Positions 44,376 through 55,344 of a DNA stretch of 64,000 nucleotides are shown here, in pieces. Below the pieces are notes generated by a model. It was not told the DNA's origin. It did no database searches and saw only the letters and a list, made by a program, of their open reading frames with translations. A program made the translations under genes and the position numbers. Positions within the stretch are counted from its first letter, which is position 1. Every line of letters starts with the position of its first letter. This stretch comes from Desmodesmus armatus (lineage: Eukaryota; Chlorophyta; Chlorophyceae; Sphaeropleales; Scenedesmaceae): contig VIIQ02000005.1 of NCBI GenBank assembly GCA_007449985.2, positions 682,001-746,000 of the forward strand. The letters are read 5' to 3'.

Positions 44376-46724
44376 CTACAGCTTGTGGGCTTGTCCCACA
44401 AAGACCTGCAGGAAAGCAAAGCCACACACCCTCAGGACATCATTCGCATCCTTGCAGCTACTTGCGGCAGCTAGGTCTACCTCAATGCCATGCTGAGCAG
44501 CCTCTGCTGCTGCCCTCGTCAGGGTTGCTTCTCCGCCTGGGGCTGTGGGCCAGGGCAGGAGCCACAGCTGCTGCGACTCGCGCGTGGCACCAGGCTGTTG
44601 CGAGGAACACTGCAGGGACTTCAGCTTCAGCCGCAATGCCTCCGCAGTCGCCTGACCGGGTGCATCCCCATCGACCGCGATGATGATGTGCTGCAGCTGT
44701 GACAGCTGCCCAGCTGCCGCATCCACGCAGGCTAGCTTCCTGCTGCGAGGATCGGGGTTGCCCTGCGGCACTGCTCCTGCAGGAAGGCTCAGCACAGCTG
44801 TGCCCGCATCGTCTGGGTGGTCCAGGGCAGTGTCTAGGGCCAACTTGTCCATCTCACCCTCAACGATGATGGCAGCACTCGCTCCCTGAACACACCACAG
44901 CAGCACAAAGCATTTGCAAATTGGTGGGTGACATGACCACTCAAAAAGCAACAGGGACAAAATGCTGTGTCAGCTGATGTGGCAGAAAGCAGTTCGACCA
45001 GCTTCCGTTTGGCCAGCTGTCGGCAGGGTCAGCCCTTAGTGCCGCCCATAGCAGCCAGCACACCATGTAGCATGCTGGCACTGTTGACAGCAGCCATGCC
45101 TGTGGCACAATGGGCGCCACTACTAGGCCAGCAGCAGGTTACTTTGCACTCCAAATCCCCCCACCTGTAGGTCATTGAGGCCGTAGAACACCTGCTGTCC
45201 GTTCTGAACCTGCCAGAAACTCTTCTCGAGCGACCTGTACTTGATGTTGACCAGCACGTCTCCCCAGTAGTAGGGGAAGGCGATGATGGGCTCCCGCTGT
45301 GGTGAGGGCTGCACCATGCTGACACGGCTGCGCTGCAGAGCTGAGGAGCTGATGCCGCGCTCGCTTTGAAACCAGTCCACCAGGCTATTTGACAGGGGCA
45401 ACAGCTCCGCAGCCTTGTGGGGTGCAACAGAGGCAGGCAACACCTGCATGCGGAGCGGCGGTAAGCAGTGGTGAGGTAGAGCGGTGAGCAAGCCTTTGGT
45501 CGGGATGGCCCTGGCTGAACTTTGACAGTAACAGTCAGGGGATGGATGTCTGGTGGCGTGTGTTGAACAAATGAGTTGCACCAGGTTGTGTGATATCCTG
45601 ACGAACAGCATTTGGAAGCTCCTGTGCTCTGCAAAGCCACCCTGGCTACTGCACATGATGGGCTGCAATGAGTGTATGTGATGGAAGCCATGAAGCTATG
45701 GTAGGTTGATTTGCCCAACAATTGGTGACACTGCTGTGTTGTGGCAGTGCCCCTACATGATATAACAGCCTGTGCACCTCAACATAACTGATCCAGCGTG
45801 TGTCAGCATTGGGGCTGGCAGAGACACAAACACAACAGGAAGATACAAGCAAACTGCTCACCGGCTCAGCTGACACGCCACCGACCCTCTCTGTGACGGT
45901 CCTGCTGCTGCCCCAGCTGCTGTCATTGGTGCTACTGCTACTGCTGCTGCTGCGCCGCCGCCACCTCCCAGGCAGATAGAACGATCCCTGCCAGCTGCAC
46001 GTCGCTCTGAAGCATTTCCAAGTCACATACCCGCTCTGGTTCACCCTGAGCAACAGGGAGTTTTCTGCGCTGCTGCCACCTTCACACTCAGGGCACATCG
46101 GGCGCTGTTTGCCAACATGCAGCCGCGGCAGCGGCTCAAAGCCGTGCTCAAGCAAGCGCTCCTGCACCCGCAGCAGCAGCTCCTGCTCTGTCTGCCACCC
46201 AGCACTGCTGGTGGCTGGCTGATGGCAGGGCTGCGAGTACCTTTGAGTGGCAGGGTTGGTGCTGCTGCTGCTAGGTCTGGAGCCCCTGCTACTTTGTACC
46301 AGTTGCAGAGGCTCTGTCTGAGCAGCTGCAGAAGCAGCAGCAGCAGCAGCAACAGAGCCTGCAGTGCTGGCATCACTGTGCGCATGGTGGCCAGGCTGCA
46401 CAAAGGCATGTTGTGGTGCTGCTGTGTTGGGTGCAGCGCTGGCGCTGCCTGCTGCATTGATGCTGCGTGTGCCGCGTGGCCTGCTGTCCAGACTGCTGCT
46501 GCTGCTGCTGCTGTTAGGGGTGCTTGAGCTGCCATCTATGTAGGTTCTGCTGCCGCTGCCCTGCACGTCGGCTGGCAAGGGGCTGTGAATGTCGGCACTG
46601 ACTTGCCTGCTCTTGGAACGACCACCGCTGCAGCTGCTGCTGCCTTCTGTGACTGTGGTGGATCTGCGCCTCCTGCGCCCCATGATGAAGCTTTCCTGCA
46701 GCTTCCCACTGGTTGGGATGCTGC

Positions 46725-46761
<37 letters not shown>

Positions 46762-47568
46762 GCCGCCGCTGCTGCTGTGAGGAGCTTCCACCACAGGCTC
46801 TGACACTGCCTGTCTTTCTGCCACCATGGCCTGCAGGGCAAAAAAAAGCTTGGGGTAGCTGCCCGTATAGCTGCGGCCTTCGGTCCTCAGAGCTGGCAGC
46901 AGCCCTGTGCTTGATGCCTTGGCGCGCTCAACTTCCGCAGCCAGCCGCTTCGGTGGCAATGCTGCCACCTGCGCTTCCAGCTGCTGCAGCTCAGGAGGGA
47001 TCCATAGCTGCTGTGGGTCAACAGCTTCAGGGGTCATGTAGGTGAAGTGGCGGGTGAGCTGGAACCCGCCTGCAGGTGTGAGGGCTTCTGGGGCCCGAGG
47101 CTGATTTGCCCTGGAACTCAGCTGTGGCTGCTCTGCCTGCAGCTGGTGGCCAGGCCCCTGTACGGCCTGTTGCTGCTGCTGGTGGTGCTGCTGCGCCTGA
47201 ACAACCTGACGCTGCTGCTGCTGCTGGTGCTGCTGCCGCCGGTCAACACGCGGTTGCTGGAGCAGCATCGTTCCCAAGGGTGTCCTGGTGAGAATGGGCT
47301 GCTCAGGTTGCTGCAGTAGCTGTGTCCCCAGGTATCGATGAGCTGGCTGTACGGGCTGCAGGACACTTTGTTCGCCGTAGGTAGCATGGCCTTCACTGCT
47401 GCCGGTGCTGGTGGTGGTGCGCCTGGTCAAACGTCGTGTGGGGCGCTGCTGTGCCTGCTCAGGTCCTGGCCCATGATGGCTCAAGGCGGCAGCTGCCAAG
47501 GCCACTCTGGGACGTCCCTGTCCAGAAGCCTGGCTGCTGCCAGCACAAGAGGATGCCGGCCTCAGCAT
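44376..47568 (-). CDS. Primase-only Twinkle paralogue: zinc finger plus TOPRIM, no helicase
   Basis: Three exons (45862-47568, 45165-45443, 44376-44885) give 831 aa in frame. The N-terminal half is low-complexity (Gln, Ser, Arg) and may carry organelle targeting. The zinc-binding domain reads CPECEGG with a second Cys pair in WKCFRATC. The primase fold follows: IAFPYYWGDVLVNIKYRSLEK, then FYGLNDL. The TOPRIM domain has IIVEGEMDKLAL (catalytic Glu), IIAVDGDAPGQ (Asp pair) and KDANDVL. These match plant Twinkle, a phage-T7-gp4-like primase-helicase of plastids and mitochondria. The protein ends about 20 residues after KDANDVL, just where the linker and helicase should begin. The neighbouring divergent gene encodes the helicase half. 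The start at 47568 is the first ATG in the open frame. Confidence 0.87.
46726..46760. repeat. Pure GCT/CTG microsatellite coding poly-Ser in the primase gene
   Basis: About 35 bp of uninterrupted GCT units sit in the low-complexity N-terminal half and encode a Ser run on the minus strand. Confidence 0.9.
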
Positions 47569-48097
47569 TCGCTGGTGCAGCCTGTGTAGTGACCAAGGAA
47601 GGAAGCACTGCAGCACCAAGACCGACTGGCCCACAAGGGTTAGGATACCTGTTGCCGATGCAGCAGCTAAAGGATTCTTGCAAATCTTACAACCTGATAT
47701 TGAATGAGGAAGTGAAGAATGGAAAGAGGGTCTTGATAAAAACCGCGCGTCAGATCAGCTCTGATCATTGCACTTTCAAACTATGGCTTTCAATCCCATA
47801 GCCGCGGTACCCTTTGGGCTTGACAAGATTGATCACATTGGATATTTTGGCTTTCGCTGCCGCTGAGGTCTATGCTCAGAGCAGCAGCAGCAACAGCACG
47901 CATGCTCTCTAGCTGTGCTCGCCTTTGCTGCACCCACTGCTCACCAACGAATCACCCGCATCTTAGCCACAGCTTGACACGCCGACACACACGAGGCAAA
48001 GGTCGCCTCCTGCCCAAAGGACATGCAGCTACATGGTGAGGTGCTGCTGCCACCTTGTGTTACATGTGTTACATGTTGATCACGCATTGCAAGGGCC
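47569..48097. promoter_or_regulatory. Shared promoter region of the two Twinkle paralogues
   Basis: About 530 bp lie between the two divergent start codons. It includes an AT-richer patch near 47690-47800. No other exon was recognised. Confidence 0.5.
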
Positions 48098-51000
48098 ATG
48101 CACGACATCCATGTGCCGCATGCCTCTTGCAGGGATCTGAACCGGCCTGCTAGTCTATGGTCAGCAGTGTTCCAAGGGCACCTGGGCCAGCCACAGCTGT
48201 TCCTTGCAGCATCCTGCCACACAGGAGTAGTAGCAGCGGCAGCAGCTGGGCAGGAGGGGTCCGAGGGTCAGTCCCTGCAGAAGAATGCAGTGCTCAAACC
48301 CAAGCGTGGGCCCCCACGGCCTCCAGTTCACAGGAGCAGGAGTTCCAGTAGGGCCAGCACCTCTGCTGACCCCACGGACAGCAAACCACCACCAGGGGGT
48401 GACGCTGCTGGTGGCAGCAGCGGTACCAGCAAAGCAGGTGTTCAACAGGGACGTTCGGGCAGCCGTGCAACGGAGCGCCTGGGCGCAGCATTGCTCTACC
48501 AGAACCAGAGGGTGCAACCACGGCAAGCGCAGCAGACACCACCCCAGCAGCAGCTGCAGCAGCAGCTGACGCCAGCGTCGCCCCCGCCGCCGCCGCCGCA
48601 GCAGCAGCAGCAGCAGGTGGCGCCACAACCACCGTGGCCTCAGCAGCAGCAGCTGCCGCAACCTCCACAGCAGAGCCTTCACCAGCAGCAGCAGCAGCAG
48701 GGCGGGCAGCCACAAACAAAGCAAGCTCCCTGGGACGTGTCACGCCCCCAAACAGCTCCTGACGCCACCAGCAGCCAAGGGCCTGGCGCAAACGGTGTGC
48801 ATCAACTTGACAGCAGCAGCAGTAGCACCAATACCATAGACAACAGCAGCAGCAGCAGCAGCAGGGGCGCACCTGTGCCACCTCCCTCAGCAGTGTCAGA
48901 GGCCCCACTGGAGCCCATCCTGGTGCAGCAAGGTGCAGATGTTGGGCTGGCTCACAGCCTCGTCCCCCCTAGCCAGGCTGTCAGCGAAGATGCCCTGGAC
49001 TGGGTGGCCAGCCTGGACCTCCAAACAGAAAGGGATCATTGGGTGTGGTGCTGGGCGAGTGGAGGGCAGGCATGGCCACAGCCACACACCCCTTCACCAA
49101 GCAGCAGGTCAGCAGGAGAGAGGCAGGCAGGGAGAGGGGAGAACGGGGGGCAGCAGGCGCGCGCCTAGGCGCGTATTTTGCTGAGCAGGTAGCGCGCGAT
49201 AGGAGCTGCAGTACAGTGTACATGTCTTGCATCCGTTGATTGGGATGTCAGTCCGCTTGGCTATGCTGTTGGTGTTTTGTGAATCAATGAACAGTTGTGT
49301 ACCACAGCGCAATGCAGCGGACAAGCAGCGGCTGCGTCCTGCATAGCAACATGCAGCAGCCCTTGTCGCTGCCACCCTTCAGTACCCTGCTGCCAATCCT
49401 CCAAGATGGGCATTTTAATTTTTTGCGTTACCATGATGTGGATATTTCCCTGTCTTGTGTGTAGGTTGAGGTGCTGGCGCTGCCGTACTACCGCCACGGC
49501 AAGCTGGTGGACATGCGTTACCTGCATCTGGTGGATGGCCGGTTGGAGGCGAGCTGGCTGGCAGCACAGGCTGGACAGCCCTACATGGTGGAGGAACACC
49601 TGCAGGTGCGCAGGCACGGACCTGGCGCTGACATCATGTAGTCTGCGTGCCCTGTCGACACAAGACAAGCGTTGATGCATGTTGACACAGGACTTGCAAC
49701 CAGCCATGTCAAGTCAGCACGACAGTCAGGATGTATCTTGCGTTGGGGGGCTGGGGACTATTCGACTAGGGGGGTTGCGCTGCTGGCTGTGGTTCTGAGT
49801 GCGCCGCCAGCAGCATTAATGTGAGGGTAGGACTCTCCTGCAGCATTGAGCAGAGATGCTGCCTTTGTACCTGTGGCTAAACAGCTTGGAACCAACAGCA
49901 TCATCACCCTCTGCTGCTGCCACTGCTGCATGTTTCTATCCACTCGTGCAGGGTACAACGCAGGTGGTGTTTGTCTGCAGTGAGCTAGAGGCCCTGCTGC
50001 TTACAGCCACACAGCCAGACTGGGCTGTAGTTGCCCTCACCCCACAGACCCCCCAGTGGTTCCCCTGCGACCCCCAGCAGCAGCTTGCCCACATGCAGCA
50101 GCAGCAGGAGCAGCTTCCCGAGGACCCACGGCGACGCTTGTTAGCCTTACAGGATGAGTTGCAACGGATACGGCAGGAGTATGAGCTGGGGCAGCAGCGG
50201 CAGGCAGCAGCAGCTGCATCAGCAGCTCGTGAGCAGGGACTGTTGGTGTCCGAGGTTGCTGCTAGCAGCCCCACAGGGCTGCAGCTGCTTGTCAACCATC
50301 TGCCCTACCAGGCTGCTGCAGGCAGCAGCGGCCCTGGCCAGCATCAGCATCAGCAGGGTGATCAGGGGGACATTGTGGCTGTCATAGCAGTGCAGGAGGG
50401 TGACAGCATGCAGCCGCTAGCAGACGCCCTAGCGCTGCTGCTGGGGGAGCTGCACTGCAGGAAGGCATTCTGGCCGAGCTACCGGTATGCCAAGCCTGCT
50501 GACGTGGCCGCGCAAAGCATGGCAGCAGCAGCACAGGCCGCAGCAGCAGCACAGGGTCAGGAACTCCCAGCCCTGCAGCTGGCAGCAGCCCTGCAGGCTG
50601 CTCCCATAGGCCGCAACCCCCTGCCGTCAATCCTCGATGCCCCGGCCTGGCAGGAGCTGTTGGGTGATGTGAGCTCAGCACAGTCGCCGCCGCCTGAAGG
50701 TTTGTTGCAGTGCCTTACTCTAGACAACCTGGCTGGGCCTGGGGTGCTGTCAGGCTGGAGTCTGCTGTCAGTGCACTTACTGAGGGGCGTGCTGAACCAG
50801 GCTGCAGTGGCGGCAGGTGATGTGGGGCTAGCGGAGCACCAGGGGGTCGAGGAGTGCCTGAGGGATGCTACGGTGTGGCCACTGAGTGGTCTGGAGCGCT
50901 TTGCTGACTACAGTGGGCTGCTGCTGGAGTACTGGGATGAGACCAACAAGGCGCAGAAGGCGCGCAGCACTGGCTGGCCCTCACTGGACCAATACTACAA

Positions 51001-54000
51001 GGTGACAGGAGGGCTAGGGTTGCGCAGTGATGCCAGGGCTGCTGCGCGCATTGTGTCTGTGAACGCTTGTTGACATGCGTATCGTTTTCTGCTATGTGAA
51101 GAGGCTAGCAGGGGGGTTGAGCAGAGTGGGTGGGTGGGTGGGTGGCTGAAGGTGTCAGCTTGGCTTTTGAGTCTGGCAGAACAGGTCATTGCCATTGTTG
51201 GCCAGTCTCTCGTGCCTGCGCAAATGGTGCATTGCCAGCTAGCTGCCTCAACTACTTTGTCAGTGTGACGCGGGTGGTAGGCCTATGGGAGGGCTAGGGC
51301 TGAGGGCGTGATGCTGGGGCTGCTGCGCGCATTGTTCCTGTGGTTGCTTGTTGACATGCGCACCAATTTCCTGTTGTTGGGGGGGGGGGGGGGGCGGCAG
51401 GGAGGCTGGGCAAATTGGTTGGGTGGGTGGGTGGCTGCAGGTGTCAGGTTGGGGATTTGAGGCCGGCAGAGCAGGTCGTCACCATTGCTGCTCAGTCCCT
51501 GGTGCTTGCGCTGGTGGTGCTTTTCCAGTCAGCTGCCTTCTGAGTTGCCAACAGTGTTAGTGTGATACGCGTGTTGCTTTTGTTGAATGACCGATGACAT
51601 CACCACGTCCTGCACCTTGTCTGTTCTGCCTCCCCTGTCCACCACCAAAACCCTCCGGGCCATACCCCTGGCCTGCCTGCAGGTGTGTCCTGGCGAGGTG
51701 ACTGTGGTGACTGGTGTGCCCAACAGCGGCAAGTCAGAGTGGCTGGACGCCCTGGCCGTCAACCTGGCCCAGTCCCGGGGCTGGAGGTTCGCCATGTGCA
51801 GCATGGAGAAGCGGCCCAGGGACCATGCACGCCAGCTGCTGGAAAAGATTGAGGAAAAGCCCATGTTGCAGGCAGACTATGCACGAGGGGTGGGCCAGAT
51901 GAGCGAGGCGGTGAGTGGGACTGGCATTTTTGCCCCCGGGGGGCCCGGCAGCAGGGGTTGGTGGGAGGGGACATAGAGCGCCCCTGTAGGCATCAGGGAA
52001 GTGCGCACCAAGGGTAGGGTAGGGAACAGTGCAGGTGGGTTTTGGGATCAGGGCTTGTGACTGCTGCATATTCCGGCAATGGTACGGTGTGTGACGCAGG
52101 GCAGTGGCTGCACATTGGCATGGCGTGCTGCGCACCACTCCCTGTGGGGCCAGCATGGTGCTGCCATCCTGTCGCTTGCAGTGGATGCTATGTGTTGTGA
52201 CCTTAGCAGCGGCCTGCACTCTCACCAATCGTCTGACTGACTACTTTGTGTTTGCCGGCCTGCCTGCCTACCTGCTTGCCTGCCTACCTGCCTTTGTGTG
52301 CCCATTGCGCACGCGTCCACAGGAGCTGAGCGAGGCGTATGAGTTCCTGTGCAACCACTTCTACGTCATTGCTGCGGGCGAGGGCAGCATGCCCAGTGTC
52401 AGCTGGGTGCTGGAGAAGGCACGCGCAGCCAAGATACTGTGAGACACACGGCAACCTCCTGCAGCCATTGCTGCAGCACATGCCTTCTTTGTACTGTCAC
52501 CAGGCCTCCTGGTATTGCAACTGCGCACAAAAGGCTTTCAAACCTGGGGCTCAGGCTTTCATGACCTCTGACACCTGCCAGTACCACTCTTGGGCTGGTC
52601 CTGCGGATCTGTTGTTGTGCACCCCTTATTTTTGTTACCAACATCAGCCTGTGTTCATGTGGTGTGCAGGTACGGCATTGATGGGCTGATCATTGACCCC
52701 TACAATGAGCTGGACCCGTCCCATGCACCTGGCTTCAAGGAGCACGAGCATGTCAACCAGACCATGGCTATGCTCAGGAAGTTTGCAAGGGACCACAAGG
52801 TCAGTATCAGCGCACTGTGGGCGGCCTGATGCAACTCAGGCGTGAGGATCTTCCTGTGCAGCGTGCTGAGCGCTTTGATGCAAGCAGCGCTGGCAGCAAT
52901 GCAGAGTGACTCTGTTGCAGGAAGCTCGGCTGGTTGCACCCTTGCTGTGTGTGTTGGTGCATCGTGTGCTTCCATGTGTGTATCATATTGCGCGGGCATG
53001 GTGGTCAACCAGGTGTGCGTGCAAACCCCCTTTCCCCAATCTCCACACTGTGCCCTTCTGCTGGCAGGTCGCCGTATGGCTGGTTGCGCACCCGCGCCAG
53101 TTTGCGGCGCAGTGGTCTGGTCAGCGTCCTGGGCTGCAGGACATCTCTGGCGGCGCCAACTTCGCCAACAAGGCCGACAATGGCATCGTGGTGCACCGCA
53201 ACTGGGCGCGGCTCAAGGAGCTGAGGGAGAGGGCCGCAGCAGCCAGCGGCAAGAGCCTCACACAGGGCGGCAGCAGGAGGCACAGCAGGGCAGCACGCGG
53301 CAATGGTGCTGGGCAGGATGGGGAGGAGGAGGAGGTTGATGTGCTGGCTGACCTTGAGGTGGAGATATATGTGGAGAAGGTGGGTGGCATGCACAATGAT
53401 GGTGATGCACAGGCAGGTGGCAACGCAACCCATGATCCCATCGGCTGGCCCTCGTCACTTTGTCAGGGCACACCGATAGACACCCCTGGAGCCAGGCTTG
53501 TGCGATCGCTAGTGTGTGGTGTGCGTGCTGTCTCAGCTCAGATTTGTGGTTGCAAACCACCAACTGGGTGGGTGGTGGTTTCGACTGTGGGGTACTCCTG
53601 CTTTTGTTGTTATGGAATTATGCTGGGCGGTTTCCAGTGTTGCAGTGACGTACACGCAGGCAGAGTTGCCAAAGCGAGGCCGCACTGCCTGCACGGGTCG
53701 TGGCAGGTGTGCCACTGCTGCTCCCCTTACTCAGTGTCTGTGTGTATGCTCTGTGTGTGCTGTGCTGGTGCTACAGGTGCGCAACAAGAGCACTGGGTCT
53801 AGAGGGGACTGCAGGCTGTACTACGACAGAGCTACGGGCTGCTACTTTGACCCTGCTGATTCTGAATTCCAGGGTTGGCATGCGGGCTTGCAGTCTGTGG
53901 CCAAAGCAGGCCTGTCGTCAGCACAGCAGCGGCAGAAGCAACAGCAGCAGCAGCATTCAGTCACGACGCCATCTGGCGGACCACCGCCAGCCAGCAGCAG

Positions 54001-54178
54001 CAGCATCAGCAATAGCCACATGGACAGGGAGGCTGGGGCGCCCGGCCCACTGCCCAATGCTGCCCTTGAGCAGCAGTGGCTGGAGGACGAGGAGAAGCGA
54101 GCAGCCATGCAGAGGCAGTATTCCTCAGGCCTGGAGCTGTCACCGGGCTCCTCTGAGCCCATACCATCAGGAGACTGA
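48098..54178 (+). CDS. Helicase Twinkle paralogue with degenerate primase half
   Basis: Exons: 48098-49107, 49465-49605, 49952-51001, 51683-51910, 52323-52438, 52670-52799, 53068-53379 and 53777-54178. The helicase core is intact: TGWPSLDQYY linker end, GVPNSGKSEW (Walker A), CSMEKRPRDHARQLLE (H1a), GLIIDPYNELD (Walker B), VWLVAHPRQ (H3), DISGGANFANKADNGIVVHRN (H4) and VRNKSTGSRGDCRLYYDRATG with the Arg-finger region. The primase half is eroded: no CxxC zinc finger, VEVLALPYYRHGKLVDMRYL remains, EGEMD is CSELE, and DGDAPG appears as EGDSMQ. The N terminus is Gln/Ser/Pro-rich. Exon 1 is one base short of phase, so a frame break or missed splice lies before 49107. The role is probably unwinding plastid or mitochondrial DNA. 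Confidence 0.85.
51011..51573. repeat. Diverged tandem duplication with G-rich runs in helicase intron 3
   Basis: A unit of about 270 bp starting GGGCTAGGGT (51011-51276) is repeated at 51291-51573 with clear but diverged similarity. Each copy has the GCTGCTGCGCGCATTGT block and a GGGTGGGTGGG run. A 16-base G run is at 51379-51394. Confidence 0.75.
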
Positions 54179-55344
54179 CGTCTCTGTTGATGGTTGATTA
54201 CACATGGTTGAAACCATGTTACTGATTCAAAGTTGGAATCGCTGTTGCCATTGCTGCCTAAGGATGTTGAAGCAAACATCTGACTTGAGAAGCACTGTGA
54301 TCTGTATCAGCATGGGTACAGGAGTGCCAGTGTAGCACCGTGCACTATCATAGGCGTTAGGGAAGGACGTTTGACGGGGGCAGGTGCAATCGTTGTTACA
54401 GGGGCCCAGCCGTGTGCATGCGCACTCAACGGTTCACCAGGTGACCCTGCACCCGGCCTTGCTAGTGGTCAAAGCCCACACGCATGCGTGAATGGCAGAG
54501 CTGGTGCACATACAGCCCCAGGCTATCCCTCAACGAGACTGCCCCCACCCCCGTTGTTACCATGCTGCAGACCCAGACTGGTAGGGTGCAGGTTGGACAG
54601 GCCCCCTTATCACTCAGCACCGCCCAAGGCTTTTGGTGCACCACACGCACACTGCACCCATCCCGAGCAGTGGATGCTCAGCTGAGCTAGGCGATTCACT
54701 CCCTCTTCCCATGCAAGGATGCCAAGTCTTCAGTGCCATTGCCAACAACAAACTCCACGCACAGCACTAGAAATATGCCCCAATCCGCTGCCCAGGCACC
54801 CTGGGACTAAACTACCCTCAGTAACAACCAGCACTGTAGCTTCTGCTGCGGCCGCAGTGCCCTGACGGCTCCTTCGCGCTTCTTGAGGCGGTTGGCAGCG
54901 ACGTCAACACCATCACTATGTAGTGCTGAAGGGGCGAGGTTCTGAGCTTGATTCGAGACCTGACGTTGCCCCTCTTGCTGCATGCCTGGCAGTTCCTGGT
55001 GGGCCTCCTGGTTACGTGGTAACTCCCTACCCTTACTAGGTATCCCCCCCCCCCAAATGCTCCTTTCACGGCCCCTTCCCTCTGGTCTCCATACCCACTG
55101 TCTGGTGCAATTTCGAATCACTGCATTCCATTGGATGTTTGTCTCGTTTCCGCTCCGGAGCGGGGATCCCCTTTTGGGGTGGGTTTAGTGGCTTTCAAAG
55201 TTTGAGAAATAGCAACGCCATTCCCCCTGCACTCACCTACTTTCTCCTCTCAGATCCTGCATTGAGCGAGAAGGTTAAACTTGCTGAATCGATCCGTTGG
55301 GGGCGAGGCAGTGAGGGCCGGCAGGCATCGAGGCATCTGGTCTG
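54179..55344. other. Intergenic, helicase 3' UTR and promoter of the surface-protein gene
   Basis: No supported exon. A minus-strand open frame at 54818-55121 is Lys/Arg/Ser-rich but unrecognised. Three tiled palindromes occur at 55150-55179. Confidence 0.4.
55150..55179. repeat. Three overlapping palindromes upstream of the surface-protein gene
   Basis: CCGCTCCGGAGCGG (55150-55163), GGGGATCCCC (55162-55171) and CCCCTTTTGGGG (55168-55179) run into each other without a gap. Confidence 0.85.

Noticed and set aside
48161..48908. Antisense Leu/Ala-rich open frames opposite the helicase exon 1
   Set aside because: CAG/CTG repeats stay open in every frame. These are shadows of the Gln/Ser tract.
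54818..55121. Minus-strand Arg/Ser-rich open frame that might be a retroelement piece
   Set aside because: No reverse transcriptase, integrase or transposase motif and no terminal repeats were found.
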